A program made the position numbers and the translations under genes. Below, one piece after another: positions 44,930 to 57,200 of a stretch of DNA of 64,000 nt. The DNA is taken from assembly GCA_003013855.2 (NCBI GenBank), contig PVNU02004100.1, positions 1,028,501-1,092,500 on the forward strand, in the 5' to 3' direction. Origin of the DNA: Liriodendron chinense. Lineage: Eukaryota; Streptophyta; Magnoliopsida; Magnoliales; Magnoliaceae. The notes under the pieces were generated by a model. It saw only the letters and a list, made by a program, of their open reading frames with translations. It was not told the DNA's origin and made no database searches. How positions within the stretch are numbered: position 1 is the first letter of the stretch; each line of letters begins with the position of its first letter.

Positions 44930-45905
44930 AGGTAGCTATCATGGTCTTGAAATGACCTGTTAAACTAGATGGACGGCATGAATAAAACACATACATCCAG
45001 GTGGCCCTCATTAGATCATAGAAGGACGATTTGAATGTGAGATACGTGCATCACAATGGGTCTCACCCACCGGATGTCAGCGTGGGTTACAACAAATACC
45101 ATTTGATGGTATGCCTAGCATGGACGGCCGAATAAAACACATACATCATGGTAGAGCTCACAGTTGCCCCTCATGCTTTCAGCATGTCATAAGGGTCTCC
45201 TTGGTGTAGTGGACCCCTGGATGTTCCAGATTCTCGACATAGTGGATGGTGAAGATACAACCCATACATCATTGTGGACCCCACTATCCAGTGGGCCACG
45301 TGCAGGAACAAGCTGATATTTGTGTTATCTCTACACTTAGGTCTGTAGGTGACCTACTCAACAAGTTGAGTAGCAAGTCAACATCATGATCGTCACAAGA
45401 AAGGTTTTGATGGTGGGCAATCCCCACTGTTTTTCAACAGCGGGCATGAAATCACTACTGTTTCCTATGATAGGGTCCACCTGGGATTTAGATTTACCCT
45501 ATTACTGGGCACGTGCCCAGAAATGGGCTGGAAAAACGGATGGACAGTGTGGGTATACAACACACGACGTGGTGGCTTCAGGAGGTTTCAACGGTGGCCT
45601 TCAATCTCCACTGTTTGGAGTGGTGGGGGCACTAAGTTTGGGACCAAATTGATATTTATGTTTTCCCTGTATACTAGGTCAGCACGTGACCTTGTCAACA
45701 GGTTGGATGGAAAACAAACACCGTGGGAGGTCCTAGGAAGGTTTCAACGGTGAGCACTATTGTCACCACTGTTTCCTACATATTGGCCCACTTGAGATCG
45801 GGATTAGTCCCATTTTTGGGGCCAAGGCCTAAAATGGCCTATCAAAATAGTTGGATGGTGTGGATCATGTACATACACCATGGTGGTGCCATGGTGGGCC
45901 CATAG
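44930..45905. mobile_element. Cluster of three foldback-family copies in a row
   Basis: Successive arm motifs recur at short intervals: AGATGGACGGCATGAATAAA (44970), GGACGGCCGAATAAAACAC (45122), CATACATCATTGTGGACCCC (45265), ACGGATGGACAGTGTGGGTA (45537), TTGGATGGTGTGGATCATG (45854). The loop segment (TTGATGGTGGGCAATCCCCA or TTTCAACGGTGAGCACTATT) appears in each. No coding capacity. Confidence 0.7.
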
Positions 45906-45994
45906 CTCGTATGAGCTTTGGAAAGGGACGAGACGTCACATCCAGAGATGGACGTCAAGGTCCAGAGTGGACATCCTCTCTTTACATTTACTTT

Positions 45995-46130
45995 ATATAA
46001 AATGTTATATTATATTATATAACATATATGTTCTCTTTCTTCCTTTCCATTATATATATATATATTAGTATATAATACATAATATTATATTAACATATAT
46101 ATGTTATGTTATATTATATATAGAAGTATT
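45995..46130. repeat. AT-rich near-palindrome
   Basis: A TATATTA/TAATATA-rich segment of about 130 bp is almost self-complementary (AACATATATGTT, TATATATATATA, AACATATATATGTT). It can extrude as a hairpin. It separates two foldback copies. Confidence 0.8.
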
Positions 46131-46134
46131 CAAG

Positions 46135-46510
46135 GGTGGACGTTCAAACTGTTCACTATGGTGTGGCCCACCTCAGATGTGGATCTCCTTCATTTATGGC
46201 CTCTAGCCCTAAAATAGTCTGACAAAATGGATATATAGTTGGATAAACAATACATCAGGGTGGGTCCCATGAGTGGGCCAACTGGTGGACAATGTAACCC
46301 CCGTGGCACTCCAATTTTTTTTTTTTTTTTTTTGAGTCAAACTTGTATTTATGTTTTTCCTTCATGGTTGGATTGCAATAAATGTAATGTTTCAAGGGTG
46401 GACATCCTGTCCCACCATTTCCTATGGGGTGGCCCACCCGAAATCTAGATTTGCCTCATATTTGGCCCCAAGCCATAGAATGATCTAGCAAAGAGGATGG
46501 GCGGTGTTGT
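46135..46510. mobile_element. Foldback element copy, right end lost to the LTR insertion
   Basis: It has GGTGTGGCCCACCTCAGATG, ATGGATATATAGTTGG with ATACATCAGGGTGGG, and on the right GGGGTGGCCCACCCGAAATC and AGAGGATGGGCGGTG. The sequence stops where solo LTR E begins at 46515. The expected continuation may lie after 49164 (ACACACATGCTTCAAGG). Confidence 0.65.
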
Positions 46511-46514
46511 TTAT

Positions 46515-49159
46515 TGTAACAGCCTGACATTTCAGCGGTCGAGCACAAACTCGATCCCCAATATCCCAGGAGTCACTCATGCATATGCAGGTGCGTGCTA
46601 TGCAAGCGATTGTTCCACGTGGCATCAATCATAATGATAGGTCAATTTGAGCAATGAAATAAAGGCATAATTGAATTTAAGTGAGCTAAATCTAAAATAT
46701 ACAATACCCATCTCGTAAAAGAATCCACCTAAACAGTCTACGTCTCATCTAGTGCATTTGCTCGTGGGGTACTTGTTTCAATGAAATCACTTGCTTGGTG
46801 TTTTAAAACATTGTCCCAAGTGGGAGTGAGTAGCTAACTCACTGGTTCCATATCTCTAAGTTAGTCAAATGTAGGTAATGAATCAAACAAACGCATATAA
46901 TAGTCATAGGCATAGACATAGTACCACATCTTACAATCTTAGTGCATGAATGCATGAAATGCAAATGCATGCCTGATCGCCGTTTTGGTCACAATCAATG
47001 GTGAGTGGCACCACCACATCACCTGCACAGACTCGAGCCGCCAATTAATGAGGTACCACCCCATCGTCCACACAATGCATGCCATGCCAAACCATGCATA
47101 ATTAGCCCAATTATTAATTATTCCATTTGAGCATCCAACCGGTTGGTAAAGCCAACGTACCATCGTTCTATCGCCCAATCGAACTGGGACCATTTGGCTC
47201 CCTACGTGGCGAACGCCTATCATCACCAGTAACCCCTCTATCCTTGCTCAGGTTGTTGGCCCGAGAGCCTGATTTGGTCGTGACTCGTCATCCATGCCCA
47301 AATCTGGCGGGAAAAGGGCTCATCACCCCTTCTCATAGTCAGGTGGTAGGCTCGTCACCTCCATGGGTGCTCAACAGACACTACAGAGTGGCTTGTCACC
47401 CTAGCCTAGGCCTTCAGCTCGGGCATAAGTCCCATACCACCATCCCCGACTCATGAGTCTTGGGGATTGATTCGCCGTGCCATTACAAGTGGGCCTATCT
47501 AGTGGTAACATTGGTACTTGGATTCGAATAGAAGGGACAAGTCACACAACATGTTCAACCTGGAGTTGGGCCAGCACCTTCGACTAAGGAGAGGGGCGGG
47601 GAGGCCGACCTTAGACACTTGTGGCCCGTGTGGTCCTCAAACTACAGCCGGCCACCTGCACTCTACCGCTAATTGAAGATCCTCGCCCATGGATGATCGA
47701 CCTCAAGTGGTCACCCCATTCAATGTCCAAGTACTGGGCTGAATTGTCTTACAGGTCTAAGTACAACAGAAATATCATGAACATGAGCATTCAAAGTTAA
47801 TTATTAGGCATGTAGCATAAGTAAACAATCACCCATCAATCATGTCGAGCAAACAAGACATACTGTAGCTGAATTCTGAACATTCTTAAGCAAGATCTCA
47901 TCGTGGTAAGATTGCTAGCATGTCATAGGTTCATCCTTCATCACAATCAAGCAACAAGCATCCAAATTCAGCATGCAATCTTAAGATAAACAATTCTAGA
48001 ACATGCATCCAAATGTCTATGAAGTCAAACATAGATTCTACAACTAGGAATTAGTTTTAAGCATTCTCAGCCAAACAAATCAAGTATTAACTATGTCTAA
48101 TGGCATTTAATGCTAGGAAACCTAGAGGTAAATGGTCTGCACCTTAGTTCTTCGGAGAAAAAGGATATTCCTATAAGAATAAAGCTTACATGTTAGGAAT
48201 TTGGAGGAATTCTTGAAGGAACCTAAGGAAATTTGGGTGTTGAGCTACATTTTCTTACCTATGGAGTTGGAGATGACAAATTGAGGTGAATTATGACTCC
48301 TAGAGTGTGATAGGTGTGAATGGTGAGGGGTGGAGTGACATGCATAAGCACCCCACACACTCTTCTTCCTCTTTCTCTCACACTCTAGCTCACTCTCCCA
48401 TCCACTCTCAGCTATTTCCTGAGAAATGAGATGAGGGAGTGCTGGAAAAAGGGGTTTTTATATTGTGGATACCTATGAAAATAGCCCTAGTTGCTGAAAT
48501 TTACTAATAATGGCCTTGCATGCTGAATATGTATAAAAATAGCCCATGAGGGGCTGTTTTAGCTTTGTGGGGCCCACCTGGCCCATCTATACTGATCTAA
48601 TCCATTGGATAGTGTTCTTAAGGTGTGATCTATCTACGGTTGTGATTTCATGCCCTTCAGATGTGGCATTTATCGGATATGAGGGTAAGTCTGTTTAACG
48701 GTCATCGATCACTGATGGGGGCCATGACTTTAGGGTCGGGTTTGATGTTATGTTTAGAACCTAGGTTCTACATTTCATAGCCATGCAAGAGTCCTAATAG
48801 CCCACCCTAGAAAAGGTGTTATTGGTAATGATTACTTGAGTTAGTCCTTGTGCAAAGAGTATTTGTACTTGCATGTGCTCTCACCGGATCTCATAATTTT
48901 GTGATTTCGGGCATCGACTCCACCATGACACCCGCATAAGGTCGTCAAACCTGGCGAGAGGATCATTCCTCCCAAGTTTCAGATTTATTGGTCTCAGGAT
49001 GGTTGGTACGAGGGCCTATTACCAGTGTATCTAAGTTTATCTTAATGATATTATGTTTCTTTTATGGTCAAGGGCGGTTAATTAATTAGCCTAATGTGAT
49101 GTTTGCATGATGTGACCCGAATGCGGGCTTTAAAAAGGGCGATTTTATGGGGCGTTACA
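46515..49159 (-). mobile_element. Solo gypsy LTR E (2645 bp) with near-perfect target duplication
   Basis: It starts TGTAACAGCCTGACATTTC and ends GGGGCGTTACA. It is flanked by TTTAT (46510-46514) and TTTAC (49160-49164), a 5-bp duplication with one change. No internal element sequence adjoins it, so it is a solo LTR formed by LTR-LTR recombination. It interrupts a foldback copy, and its left end is very similar to relic C at 15436. Confidence 0.88.
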
Positions 49160-49605
49160 TTTACACACATGCTTCAAGGTGGGTTTATGAGTGAAATCCC
49201 AATCAACCTTATTGATGTAGATAACGTCAGTGTCTTTGACTTTGACTCCCTGTTTTATTTTTATTATATCTTGTGTACATAGATTAATAAATTAATTAGT
49301 AGAACCATGTGTAGTCTATCCGTGTGGACCATTAGCCTAATATGCATGTAATTGGTAATTACTTTTTAAGGAAGCCCCCCCCCCAAGGATTTAGCCATAA
49401 TTCTTAGCTCTGCTCTTTGAGCTTCCACAAAGCGCACACACCCTAAGTGTGAGCTTAGGTGCAATTTCAATTATCCTACGATAATTAGATGAACTATCAG
49501 GCTCAAGCCCTAACGTGGGATTCATCTTAGAGAGAAGGATTTAATCATACCTTGAATCATATAGATGCAAGAAAAGAAGCACATGCGCATAGACAATGGA
49601 AGTGT

Positions 49606-49646
<41 letters not shown>

Positions 49647-52368
49647 TTTTCTATTTTTTTTTTCTTTTCCAATCTTGAGTGTGTGAAGGGCTAGCAATGG
49701 GGGAGTGGGCCTTGCTTATATGGAGAGAGAGGGATGGGTGGTAAGGTGTGGTAAGAGGGGAGGGATGGAGAGAGGAATGGGAGGTGAGGTCTGATAACAT
49801 ATGAGAGAGGAGAGGGATGGTGGTATGCGTAATGGGTGTGTGTGTGGCACATGGGTGGGTGAAAGTAGGTGTGTTTGGGTAGATGCACGTGTGTGGTCAT
49901 GTGTGGGTGAATGCACATGTGAAGGTATGCATGCATTGTACAATTCAAGGTTATTACATGACCAGTGCTCCCTTTGGGTTTGTGAGCCGTTGAATTCATA
50001 TCAAGCCATATACATAGGATTATCCATGCTTCACATCTAATAATCATGACCATGGTAATTCTTATGCTGTGCCATGTACCAATCATACCCATATTTCACC
50101 ATTTCTTTGGATCCATGTGGTGTGGCCAGGCTTATAACCATATGCTCAAAGGACTTGACCATATTATATTTGTTCATCCTTAGCAACATCTAGGCTAGTT
50201 ACACCACACAAGCAATATGGTGCTCATCATGCATGCCTCACAATGCCATGACATCTTTAACATCATAGCCTTTTCATGTGGTGGTATGCTCCAGGTTATG
50301 AAGAGGCTGTCGTGTCCTGTATCATTTACCGGGTCATACAACCATCCATCAAAAGTGCAAGGGGAGCCGTAGTGTCCCTCAATGTGCATTAGATCACGAT
50401 ACCGACAAATCGTTATGGTTTTTCGTTGCAAGGCATACGATGGCTAACATGTCTCATATCATGCACAAAAGGCCACATGTCATCCACCATCACGATTAAG
50501 AATGACCATGAAACCATCCCCGACACAGGAAAAACAATGCCACACACATCAGGGTATGCAAGGCGTACAAAACATGTCTAAAGGCAACAACGAAACTTGA
50601 GGTTTGTGTCTCGCCGTGCAATATCAATGAAATATTTTGGTTAGATCTCGTACATTGGGCCCTCTATTGGCCAATGTGAGCCGCTAGATGCTTTTAGCAT
50701 ACCTACATTGTACTAGGGTTTAAGTTTCAGCCCAATCTAATCTCAAATTCAGATCCATCGAAGAAAAGCTTGACTATTCTGATAAAATCCGATCCAGATC
50801 TGAACATGCATCGACTTGCTGAGATGTCTGAATTGATCAATTTTTGGGCAAATCGACATATGGTTTAGGAGATATGGCCGAATTAATGTATAAACTAATT
50901 AGAAACGTTCACATTTCTCATGATCCGAGCATGAACTTCCACATTGTTTTGTCATCCAGCACATGCTAGACCCTTCCACTGGAATGGATCGGTCCAATGG
51001 AGCCCTCATCACCTAAAAGTGGGTCGACCATATGAATGAACTAGATTTCATGATAATGTGAGACATTCCCTTGTACACTTGTGGGCCCCACACGTCATCC
51101 GATGTGGCTTATCATGTGGTTTCATCATCCATGGTGAGAAGTGGGTGGGTCCCACATGTTCCGTACATGTACATGTCCATGGCTGAGCACACTTTCCTAA
51201 TATGGACACAATCATCATCATGTGCATGGAAGGAAACAAGCACGATCAGTTTGAGAAACACATGGGGCTAGGCTCCACAAATTACCAGATTTGGACATTC
51301 CCATGATCCTTCTCCATATTAATTGCTAATTAAGGAAAGGATGGTAGGGACTTGGCAAATTTGGTTAGTGGCGGGAGAGTCATTAGGACATGAGAGATTT
51401 TCTCTCTCCCTCTCCCACTTATGCAGGCCCCCTCCTAGGTGTGTTCGTTCATACGCTATCTGGGCCTTACGTCGAGGATCTGCCCCACCCACCTCGGTTT
51501 CCCTGTCAAGCTAGGTCCATCAATGTTCTCATCTTTGGGAATGGCTAGTCGTGCGTCCTTGGATCTTCATCAATGGTGCGCCTTAAAACCTCTAAATCTA
51601 TCAAACTACATCAAAATCCTAGCTAATTTGGGCTATCGAAGATGCAATACATGACGAGTTCTAAAAGAAAATAAAAAATTACAACCATTGAATCATCGAT
51701 GACTGATTGCATGCATTGCTTTCTTACAACTATACAAACATCGAACTTTCTAATTAATTAATCAAATCACCACCGTAAAAAAATTCAAGCCCATGAATCA
51801 TCACCACACAACATGCTACATCATCCATGAAGAAGAAAAACATATAAAACAACTCCATGTGCCCTAAGTAATCCGGGATTCAAAGTTCATCATCGACAAT
51901 ATGGTAACTTGAATCGATTGGATCTCCCTAATCATGCGTCCATTTGCATTCAAGTTTTAGAGGAACGATCTTTGTTATGGTCTCTTCCATTTGGTTGATT
52001 AGAATGCGAATCGAACACATGCATCTGTGCGATAAAAAATACAAACTAACTAATATCTAGAAACGAGACTGCTTTGATACCACTCTTGTTGGATGTAGGG
52101 GAATATAAAATTTTTCAAAAATCAGATTCTAGATGTTAGTTCAAGGATCCCCATTTGATATTGTCAAGTTTCTAAAATGGAAAAACATAATTTTAAAAAC
52201 TACAATTACCTCATGTCGATACTACAAAAAAAACCGTCGATTTGCCAGTGTTGATCCTTCAAACCAGAAGGTATTTCTCTGATCTATCTCAAAGGAGAAG
52301 GTGAGAGTCGACACTTCAGCCTTGGAGCAGAGCTATGGAAGATGCACATTGCCTTCTAGTTGGATCCT
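49160..52368. other. Unassigned intronic stretch
   Basis: No supported gene. It contains a (CT)n run at 49611-49644. Near 52074-52090 the text TTTGATACCACTCTTGTTGG is, on the minus strand, a plausible retrotransposon primer site (TGGTATCAAAGCAG) at the inner end of an LTR, so an LTR remnant may occupy 52088-52368. Frames around 49700-50100 are low-complexity histidine/proline text, not genes. Confidence 0.4.
49611..49644. repeat. (CT)n microsatellite
   Basis: An uninterrupted run of TC dinucleotides of about 34 bases, followed by a T-rich run. Confidence 0.95.
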
Positions 52369-52597
52369 GTTGGAACATAAGGGCCTTTGTGTAAGAGTTC
52401 TATTGGGGGTCTTTATGTAACTTTTTCTATTCTAAGGCGGTTAGTTGTGAAAAGGCCAATAAGCCTTATTAATAAGACTTGGAAGATTAGGGTTAGAACC
52501 TAATCTCTCTCATTCTCTCTCACACACAGCCGTACCTTCTTCTTCTTATTCTTCTCTCTCTCAAGTCGCCTTCCTTTTTTACTATTTTTAGTCTTCA
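52369..52597 (+). mobile_element. 5' LTR of the plus-strand Ty1/copia element, with primer binding site
   Basis: It begins TGTTGGAACATAAGGG and ends TAGTCTTCA at 52597. TGGTATCAAAGACAAGG follows at once (52598), the primer binding site for initiator tRNA-Met. A TATTAATAAGACTTGG segment near 52460 may include the promoter. The matching 3' LTR was not found after 57200. Confidence 0.8.
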
Positions 52598-52796
52598 TGG
52601 TATCAAAGACAAGGAGTTCTTTGCTTCTCTAGATCATGTGGACCCCATCGGAGGTGCTTCTTCTTCCAGCCGCACCAACCAGGAACCCACCTGAGTTTTC
52701 CTCTCCTAGTCGCACCAACAGGAGGCACCGCACCACATGAGGGTGTTAGATCTGTGATTCAATGCTGTCAGGCTTGCCGGACCCAAGTTCCGACGC

Positions 52797-53030
52797 CACC
52801 AGGGGCGCCAGAACCCAGATTCGACCCTCCCAGGGGCGTCAGAATCCAGATCTGACGTTGATGGGGGCGTCGGAACGTAGATCTAACCCCCTAGGGGCGC
52901 CAGAATCCAGATCTGACGTCGACAGGGGCGCCGGAACCAAATCCGAACCCCCCCCCCCAAGGGGCGCTAGAAGCTAGATTTGACGCCGATAGCGGTGCTG
53001 GAACCAAGATCCAACCCCCCTCTCTAGATG
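52797..53030. repeat. GC-rich tandem repeat in the copia leader
   Basis: A unit of about 36 bp, built around AGGGGCGCCAGAAYCCAGAT and CTGACG, is repeated about six times with variation between the primer site and gag. Reading frames through it are repetitive Arg/Gly/Pro text and not genes. It contrasts with the AT-rich surroundings. Confidence 0.75.
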
Positions 53031-53141
53031 GTTTTTTGTTTGCAATGGACCCTATTCGAAACCATTTGGGATGATCGAAGCCTCTTCGGCCACCTGGTAC
53101 TGAGTATTTATTTCTCTTTCTTTTGAGGTTGTTGCAACTAT

Positions 53142-54200
53142 GGACTTCAAATCTTCTGAAGGCCCACTCTCCATTACTTCCACCAAATTCAATTGGAAAG
53201 ATTTTCTGTTGTGGTCCTGAGCAGTCCAAATGTATGTTGTTGGAAAAGAAAAATTTGGATATCTCACAGGTGCTAACGAAAAACCTACAGATCCCATAAA
53301 AGTTGATGCACGGGAGTCTGCAAACGTTATTGTTTTGGGCTGGTTATTAAATTCTATGGAACAACATGTTGCATCTGCTTATTTCTTTTATGAAAGTGCC
53401 ACAGATTTATGGACTGCACTCCAAAAATTATATGGAACGGTCTCAAATGAACCTCGCATTTTCCAGATGACAACAGAACTTTACTCACTAGCTCAAAATC
53501 ATATGTTCATCATTAAGTACATTGGGGCCTTACAGAGCAAATGGGAAGAGTTGAGTTACTTGCAGTCGTTAAGTGAACTACCGGATAGTCACAGTGTCGA
53601 AATAGTGCGCCAACGTGAAGATAAAGCCAAAACTTACAAGTCTCTTGCTGGACTAAATGCAAACTACTAGTCCCTTCGTACCCAGCTGGTTGCTACGATA
53701 CCATTTCCATAGCTTGAGACAGCTTACTCCATTGTTCAGACCGAGGAGGCTCGTCGTCAAGTGATGACCATGCCTATTACTCTATTACCTCCTGCATAAG
53801 AACGAGCGGCTTTTACATCTTCCACTACTTCGCCTAATGGAAGGGGTGGCCGCTTTTATTCACGTGGCAGTTCCTCAGTTCGTGGTCGAGGACGTGGACG
53901 TGGAGGTTTGCGTTACTTCTGTACCCACTGCAACCGCTTAGGGCATTCGGTGGAACGATGCTTCAAAATACATGGCTATCCCTCAACATATGCCGCCACA
54001 GTAGATGTTGGGGAACAACCTATGGATAATGTCAAGACCTCTGATACTTTTCCTTCTGAGTCTACATTGATGACTAGAGCAGAAGTTATGGACCTCCTGG
54101 AATCGCTGCAACCTTTCTATATCCACCACGCCTTCTTCTGGTCTACAACCCTCATCTACTTCCTTCGTTGCAACCACAGGTACTGCCTTACATGCTTCTT
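53142..54200 (+). pseudogene. Copia Gag with zinc knuckle, broken
   Basis: Gag begins MDFKSSEGPLSITSTKFNWK at 53142. After a stop near 53220 it continues MYVVGKEKFGYLTGANEKP, NVIVLGWLLNSMEQHVASAY, LWTALQKLYG and QMTTELYSLAQNHMFIIKYI, the conserved copia nucleocapsid core. Further stops occur near 53668, 53711 and 53799. An arginine/glycine stretch (RGRGRGRGGLRYFC) leads to the knuckle CTHCNRLGHSVERC at about 53920, a complete CCHC box. The text beyond shifts frame near 54190 into the protease. Confidence 0.9.
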
Positions 54201-54720
54201 TGGCCCCGTCCACTTGGATCATCGATTCTGGGGCTTCCGACCATATGACTGGTATGCGTCACTTCCTTACACCCTCGACTGTTACATCCTGCTCTCGGTT
54301 TGTTCGTCTTGCTGATGGTAGCACCACTCCTGTACAATTTATTGGTTCTGTTCGTGTGTCCTCTTCTCTCACTCTTCCAAATGTCCTGTATATTCCTAAT
54401 TTTCTTGCGAATTTACTTTCTGTCAATAGTCTCACCTGTGCTCTGAACTGCAGTATAACGTTTTCTCCCACATCTTGTATGTTTTAGGACTTGAGTGTAA
54501 TTAGGATTATTGGTGCGGGATTTGAACGAGATGGTCTTTACTTTCTACAACAAGGGGAGTTATTGGCGACATTCACTAATAGTAGTAGTGGTTCTTGTCT
54601 TTCTGTTGATGCTAGTACTCCGATTACTACTTCAAATAATGAGTCTGTAAGCTTGTGGCATGCTCAATTGGGTTCCAAGTCGTGTCTTGAACTTGATTAT
54701 TTCAAATTTAAATAAGAGTG
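54195..54720 (+). pseudogene. Copia aspartic protease and integrase zinc-binding lead-in
   Basis: The frame carries WIIDSGASDHMTG, the copia protease active site, then VRLADGSTTPVQFIGSV, LPNVLYIPNFLANLLSVNSL. After a stop at 54486, the frame resumes with ERDGLYFLQQ and SLWHAQLG, the start of the integrase zinc domain. The order matches Ty1/copia (gag-protease-integrase-RT-RNase H). Confidence 0.9.
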
Positions 54721-55620
54721 ATGATATTACTGGTTGTGAAGTGTGTCAATTGAGCAAACAAGTTCGTAATTCATTTCCTATGGCTGAACATAGAAGTACC
54801 AAAGCATTTGAACTTGTTTATTTAGACATATGGGGACCTAGTCTCGTAGCCTCGTTTGATGGGTTCAAATACTTTGTAACTTTCATTGATTATTTCTCAT
54901 GAGTGACATGGGTATATCTTATGCATCGACGAGATGAATTATTCTCATTGTTTCAAACGTTTCACAAGTTGGTGGCGAATCAATATGGTTGTTCCATTCA
55001 GACCTTGCGGTCTGACAATGGAGGGGAATATTCATCCAAGTCCTTTACAAACTATCTCTAGGATAATGGCATCATTCATCAACTTTCTTGGGTGTATACT
55101 CCTAAACAAAATCGGGTTTTTGAGTGAAAGAATCACCATTTATTAGAGGTTACACGTTCTCTCTTAATAGGGATGGATGTTCCCAAGTCATATTGGTCTG
55201 CCACAGTTCTGACGGTCCGTTTCTTGATTAATCGGTTTCCTATTCGTGTCCTTCAATGAAAAATTCCAATGCATATCCTTCTTCCGTCCTCACCATTATT
55301 CCATATTATCCCTCGTGTGTTTGTTTTGTCCATAACTCTAGTCCTTCCAGGGACAAACTTGACTCCAGAGCAATTAAATGTATATTTATTGGATACTCTA
55401 TGCAACATAAGTGGTATTAGTGCTATGATCCCACATGCAGGAAGCTTTATGCTTCCATGGATGTCACCTTTCTTGAGAATCGTGCTTTTCACAGTGCTGA
55501 TGTCGAACTTGGTTCTTCCTCGTCCACTCTTCCATTACCCGCATTGTTCACTCCGTCGGCGACTAGTGAACCTAAGAAACTCATTACTTATGTTCGTCAG
55601 CGGGTAAGACCAACTCAAGT
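54721..55620 (+). pseudogene. Copia integrase, broken
   Basis: Motifs are CEVCQLSKQVRNSFPMAEHR, ELVYLDIWGPSLVASFDGFK and FVTFIDYFS (first catalytic Asp), TLRSDNGGEYSSKSF (second Asp) and HQLSWVYTPKQN, where the catalytic glutamate context (QNG.VER..) is damaged to QNRVFE. Stops lie at about 54900, 55060 and 55145. After 55230 the text is shifted; a part of the C-terminal region is visible (GYSMQHKWY-type sequence near 55390). Confidence 0.88.
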
Positions 55621-55689
55621 TCAACCCGTGGTAATGGATCCAACTCTGACCTCAGGTACTCCTTCCTCTCCTGTTGCATCTCGCACTCG

Positions 55690-56560
55690 TAGTCATCAAC
55701 CCGTTTTGCATCTTATATCTAATTTTTTGTGCTATGAGTTCTTGTCACCGTCCTATTGTTCCTTCTTAGTAGCTATATCTTCTCATAATATTCCCAGATC
55801 TGTTCGTGATGCTTTGGCAGTTCCTGCCTGGAAACAAGCTATGGAAGCTGAGACGAAGGCTCTACACAAGAGTGGTACGTGTGATGTTATCTCTCTACCT
55901 TCTGGTAAGAAGACGGTTGTAAATGGGTCTTCTCCATCAAATATCGTGCAGATGGTACTGTAGAAAGATACAAGGCTCGATTGGTGGCTAAGGGCCACAC
56001 TCAACTTTTGGAGTTAACTATACTGAGACCTTCTCTCTCGTGGCGAAACTCAATTCTGTTCGTCTTATCCTTTCTCTGGAGGCTAACCTGGATTGGCCGT
56101 TGTTCCAATTAGATGTCAAGAATGCCTTTTGAATGATGATCTGACTGAGGAGGTATACATGGATCTTCCCTCAGGTTTTCAGCTTAAGGGAGAGTCGGGA
56201 AAGGTGTGTAAGCTGAAAAAGGCTTTGTATGGCTTAAAACAATCTCCCAGAGTTTGGTTTGCAAAATTTAGATTGCAGTTCTCTCCTTTGGATTCAAGCG
56301 CTGCCAAACAGATCATACATTGTTTATTCCTTCACGCCCATAGGGAAGAACTATTCTGCTTGTGTATGTTGACGATATTGTCCTTACAGGCGATGACTTA
56401 CAATTCATTAAAAAAACTAAAGGGCATCTTCATCTCTCAGAGAAAATGCACCCTCGACCTTCTCAAGGAGACGGGAAAGTTGGGTTCATGACCAGCGTCT
56501 TCCCCCGTGGAGCAAAAACATTCACTGCATGCAGACATAGGTGACAAGCTTGATCACCCT
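55690..56560 (+). pseudogene. Copia reverse transcriptase, broken
   Basis: Motifs are RDALAVPAWKQAMEAETKAL (start of copia RT), then a shift near 55925. Next come LVAKGHTQ, WPLFQLDVKNAF near 56095, EEVYMDLPSGFQLKGES, CKLKKALYGLKQSPRVWFAK and the catalytic box YVDDIVLTGDD at about 56365. Several frame shifts separate these, so no product is expected. Confidence 0.9.
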
Positions 56561-56639
56561 GGCATGTATTAGCGACTAGTTAGGAAATTGATTTATTTGA
56601 CAATCGCAAGGCTAGATATTACTCAAGTAGTGAGCATTG

Positions 56640-57200
56640 TGAGTTGATACATGCATTCTCCTAGGAAGCCTCACTTGGAGGCGGATCATCACATCCTAAG
56701 ATACCTAAAGACATGTCCAGGTCGAGGAATTTTGTACAAGAATTATGGGCATGTGAATTTATGTGGTTTTTCAGATGCGGATTGGGCAGGTTATTCTACA
56801 GATAGAAAATTTACGTCTGGGTATTGTACTTTTGTGGGAGGAAACCTGGTGACTTGGAGAAGCAAGAAACAATCTGTGGTCTCGAGGTCAAGTGCAGAGG
56901 CAGAGTACAGAGCTATGACTCATGGGGCATGCGAGCTGCTATGGTTAAAGTCCATTATAAAAGAGTTGGGTTTATTCTCTGACTCAACCATTCCTCTCTA
57001 TTGTGACAATCAAGCAACCATTCATATCGCCTCAGACTCAGTCTTTCATGAGAGGACTAAACATATTGAGGTTGATATCCATTTCGTTCAAGAGAAGATT
57101 GCTTCAGGAGAACTTTCCACGCCCTTCGTTCGCTCCCCAGATCAGTTGACAGATATATTTACAATGGCTCTAAATTCCATTGCTCTTCGTGTGATGGAAG
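56640..57200 (+). pseudogene. Copia RNase H, well preserved
   Basis: A long open stretch reads ILRYLKTCPGRGILYKNYGH, CGFSDADWAGYSTDRKFTSG, WRSKKQSVVSRSSAEAEYRA, LYCDNQATIHIASD, HERTKHIEVDIHFVQEKIAS and FVRSPDQLTDIFTMALNS. All catalytic acids (SDADW, SSAEAEYR, YCDN) are present. It then runs into purine-rich and CT-rich text at 57195-57250 instead of a 3' LTR, so the element's end has been deleted. Confidence 0.93.

Noticed and set aside
49691..50092. Minus-strand frame of 133 codons rich in His and Pro
   Set aside because: The composition follows GT/GA-rich simple sequence; there is no conserved motif and no splice context.
52762..52977. Arg/Pro/Gly-rich 71-codon frame
   Set aside because: It is a translation of the GC-rich tandem repeat in the copia leader.
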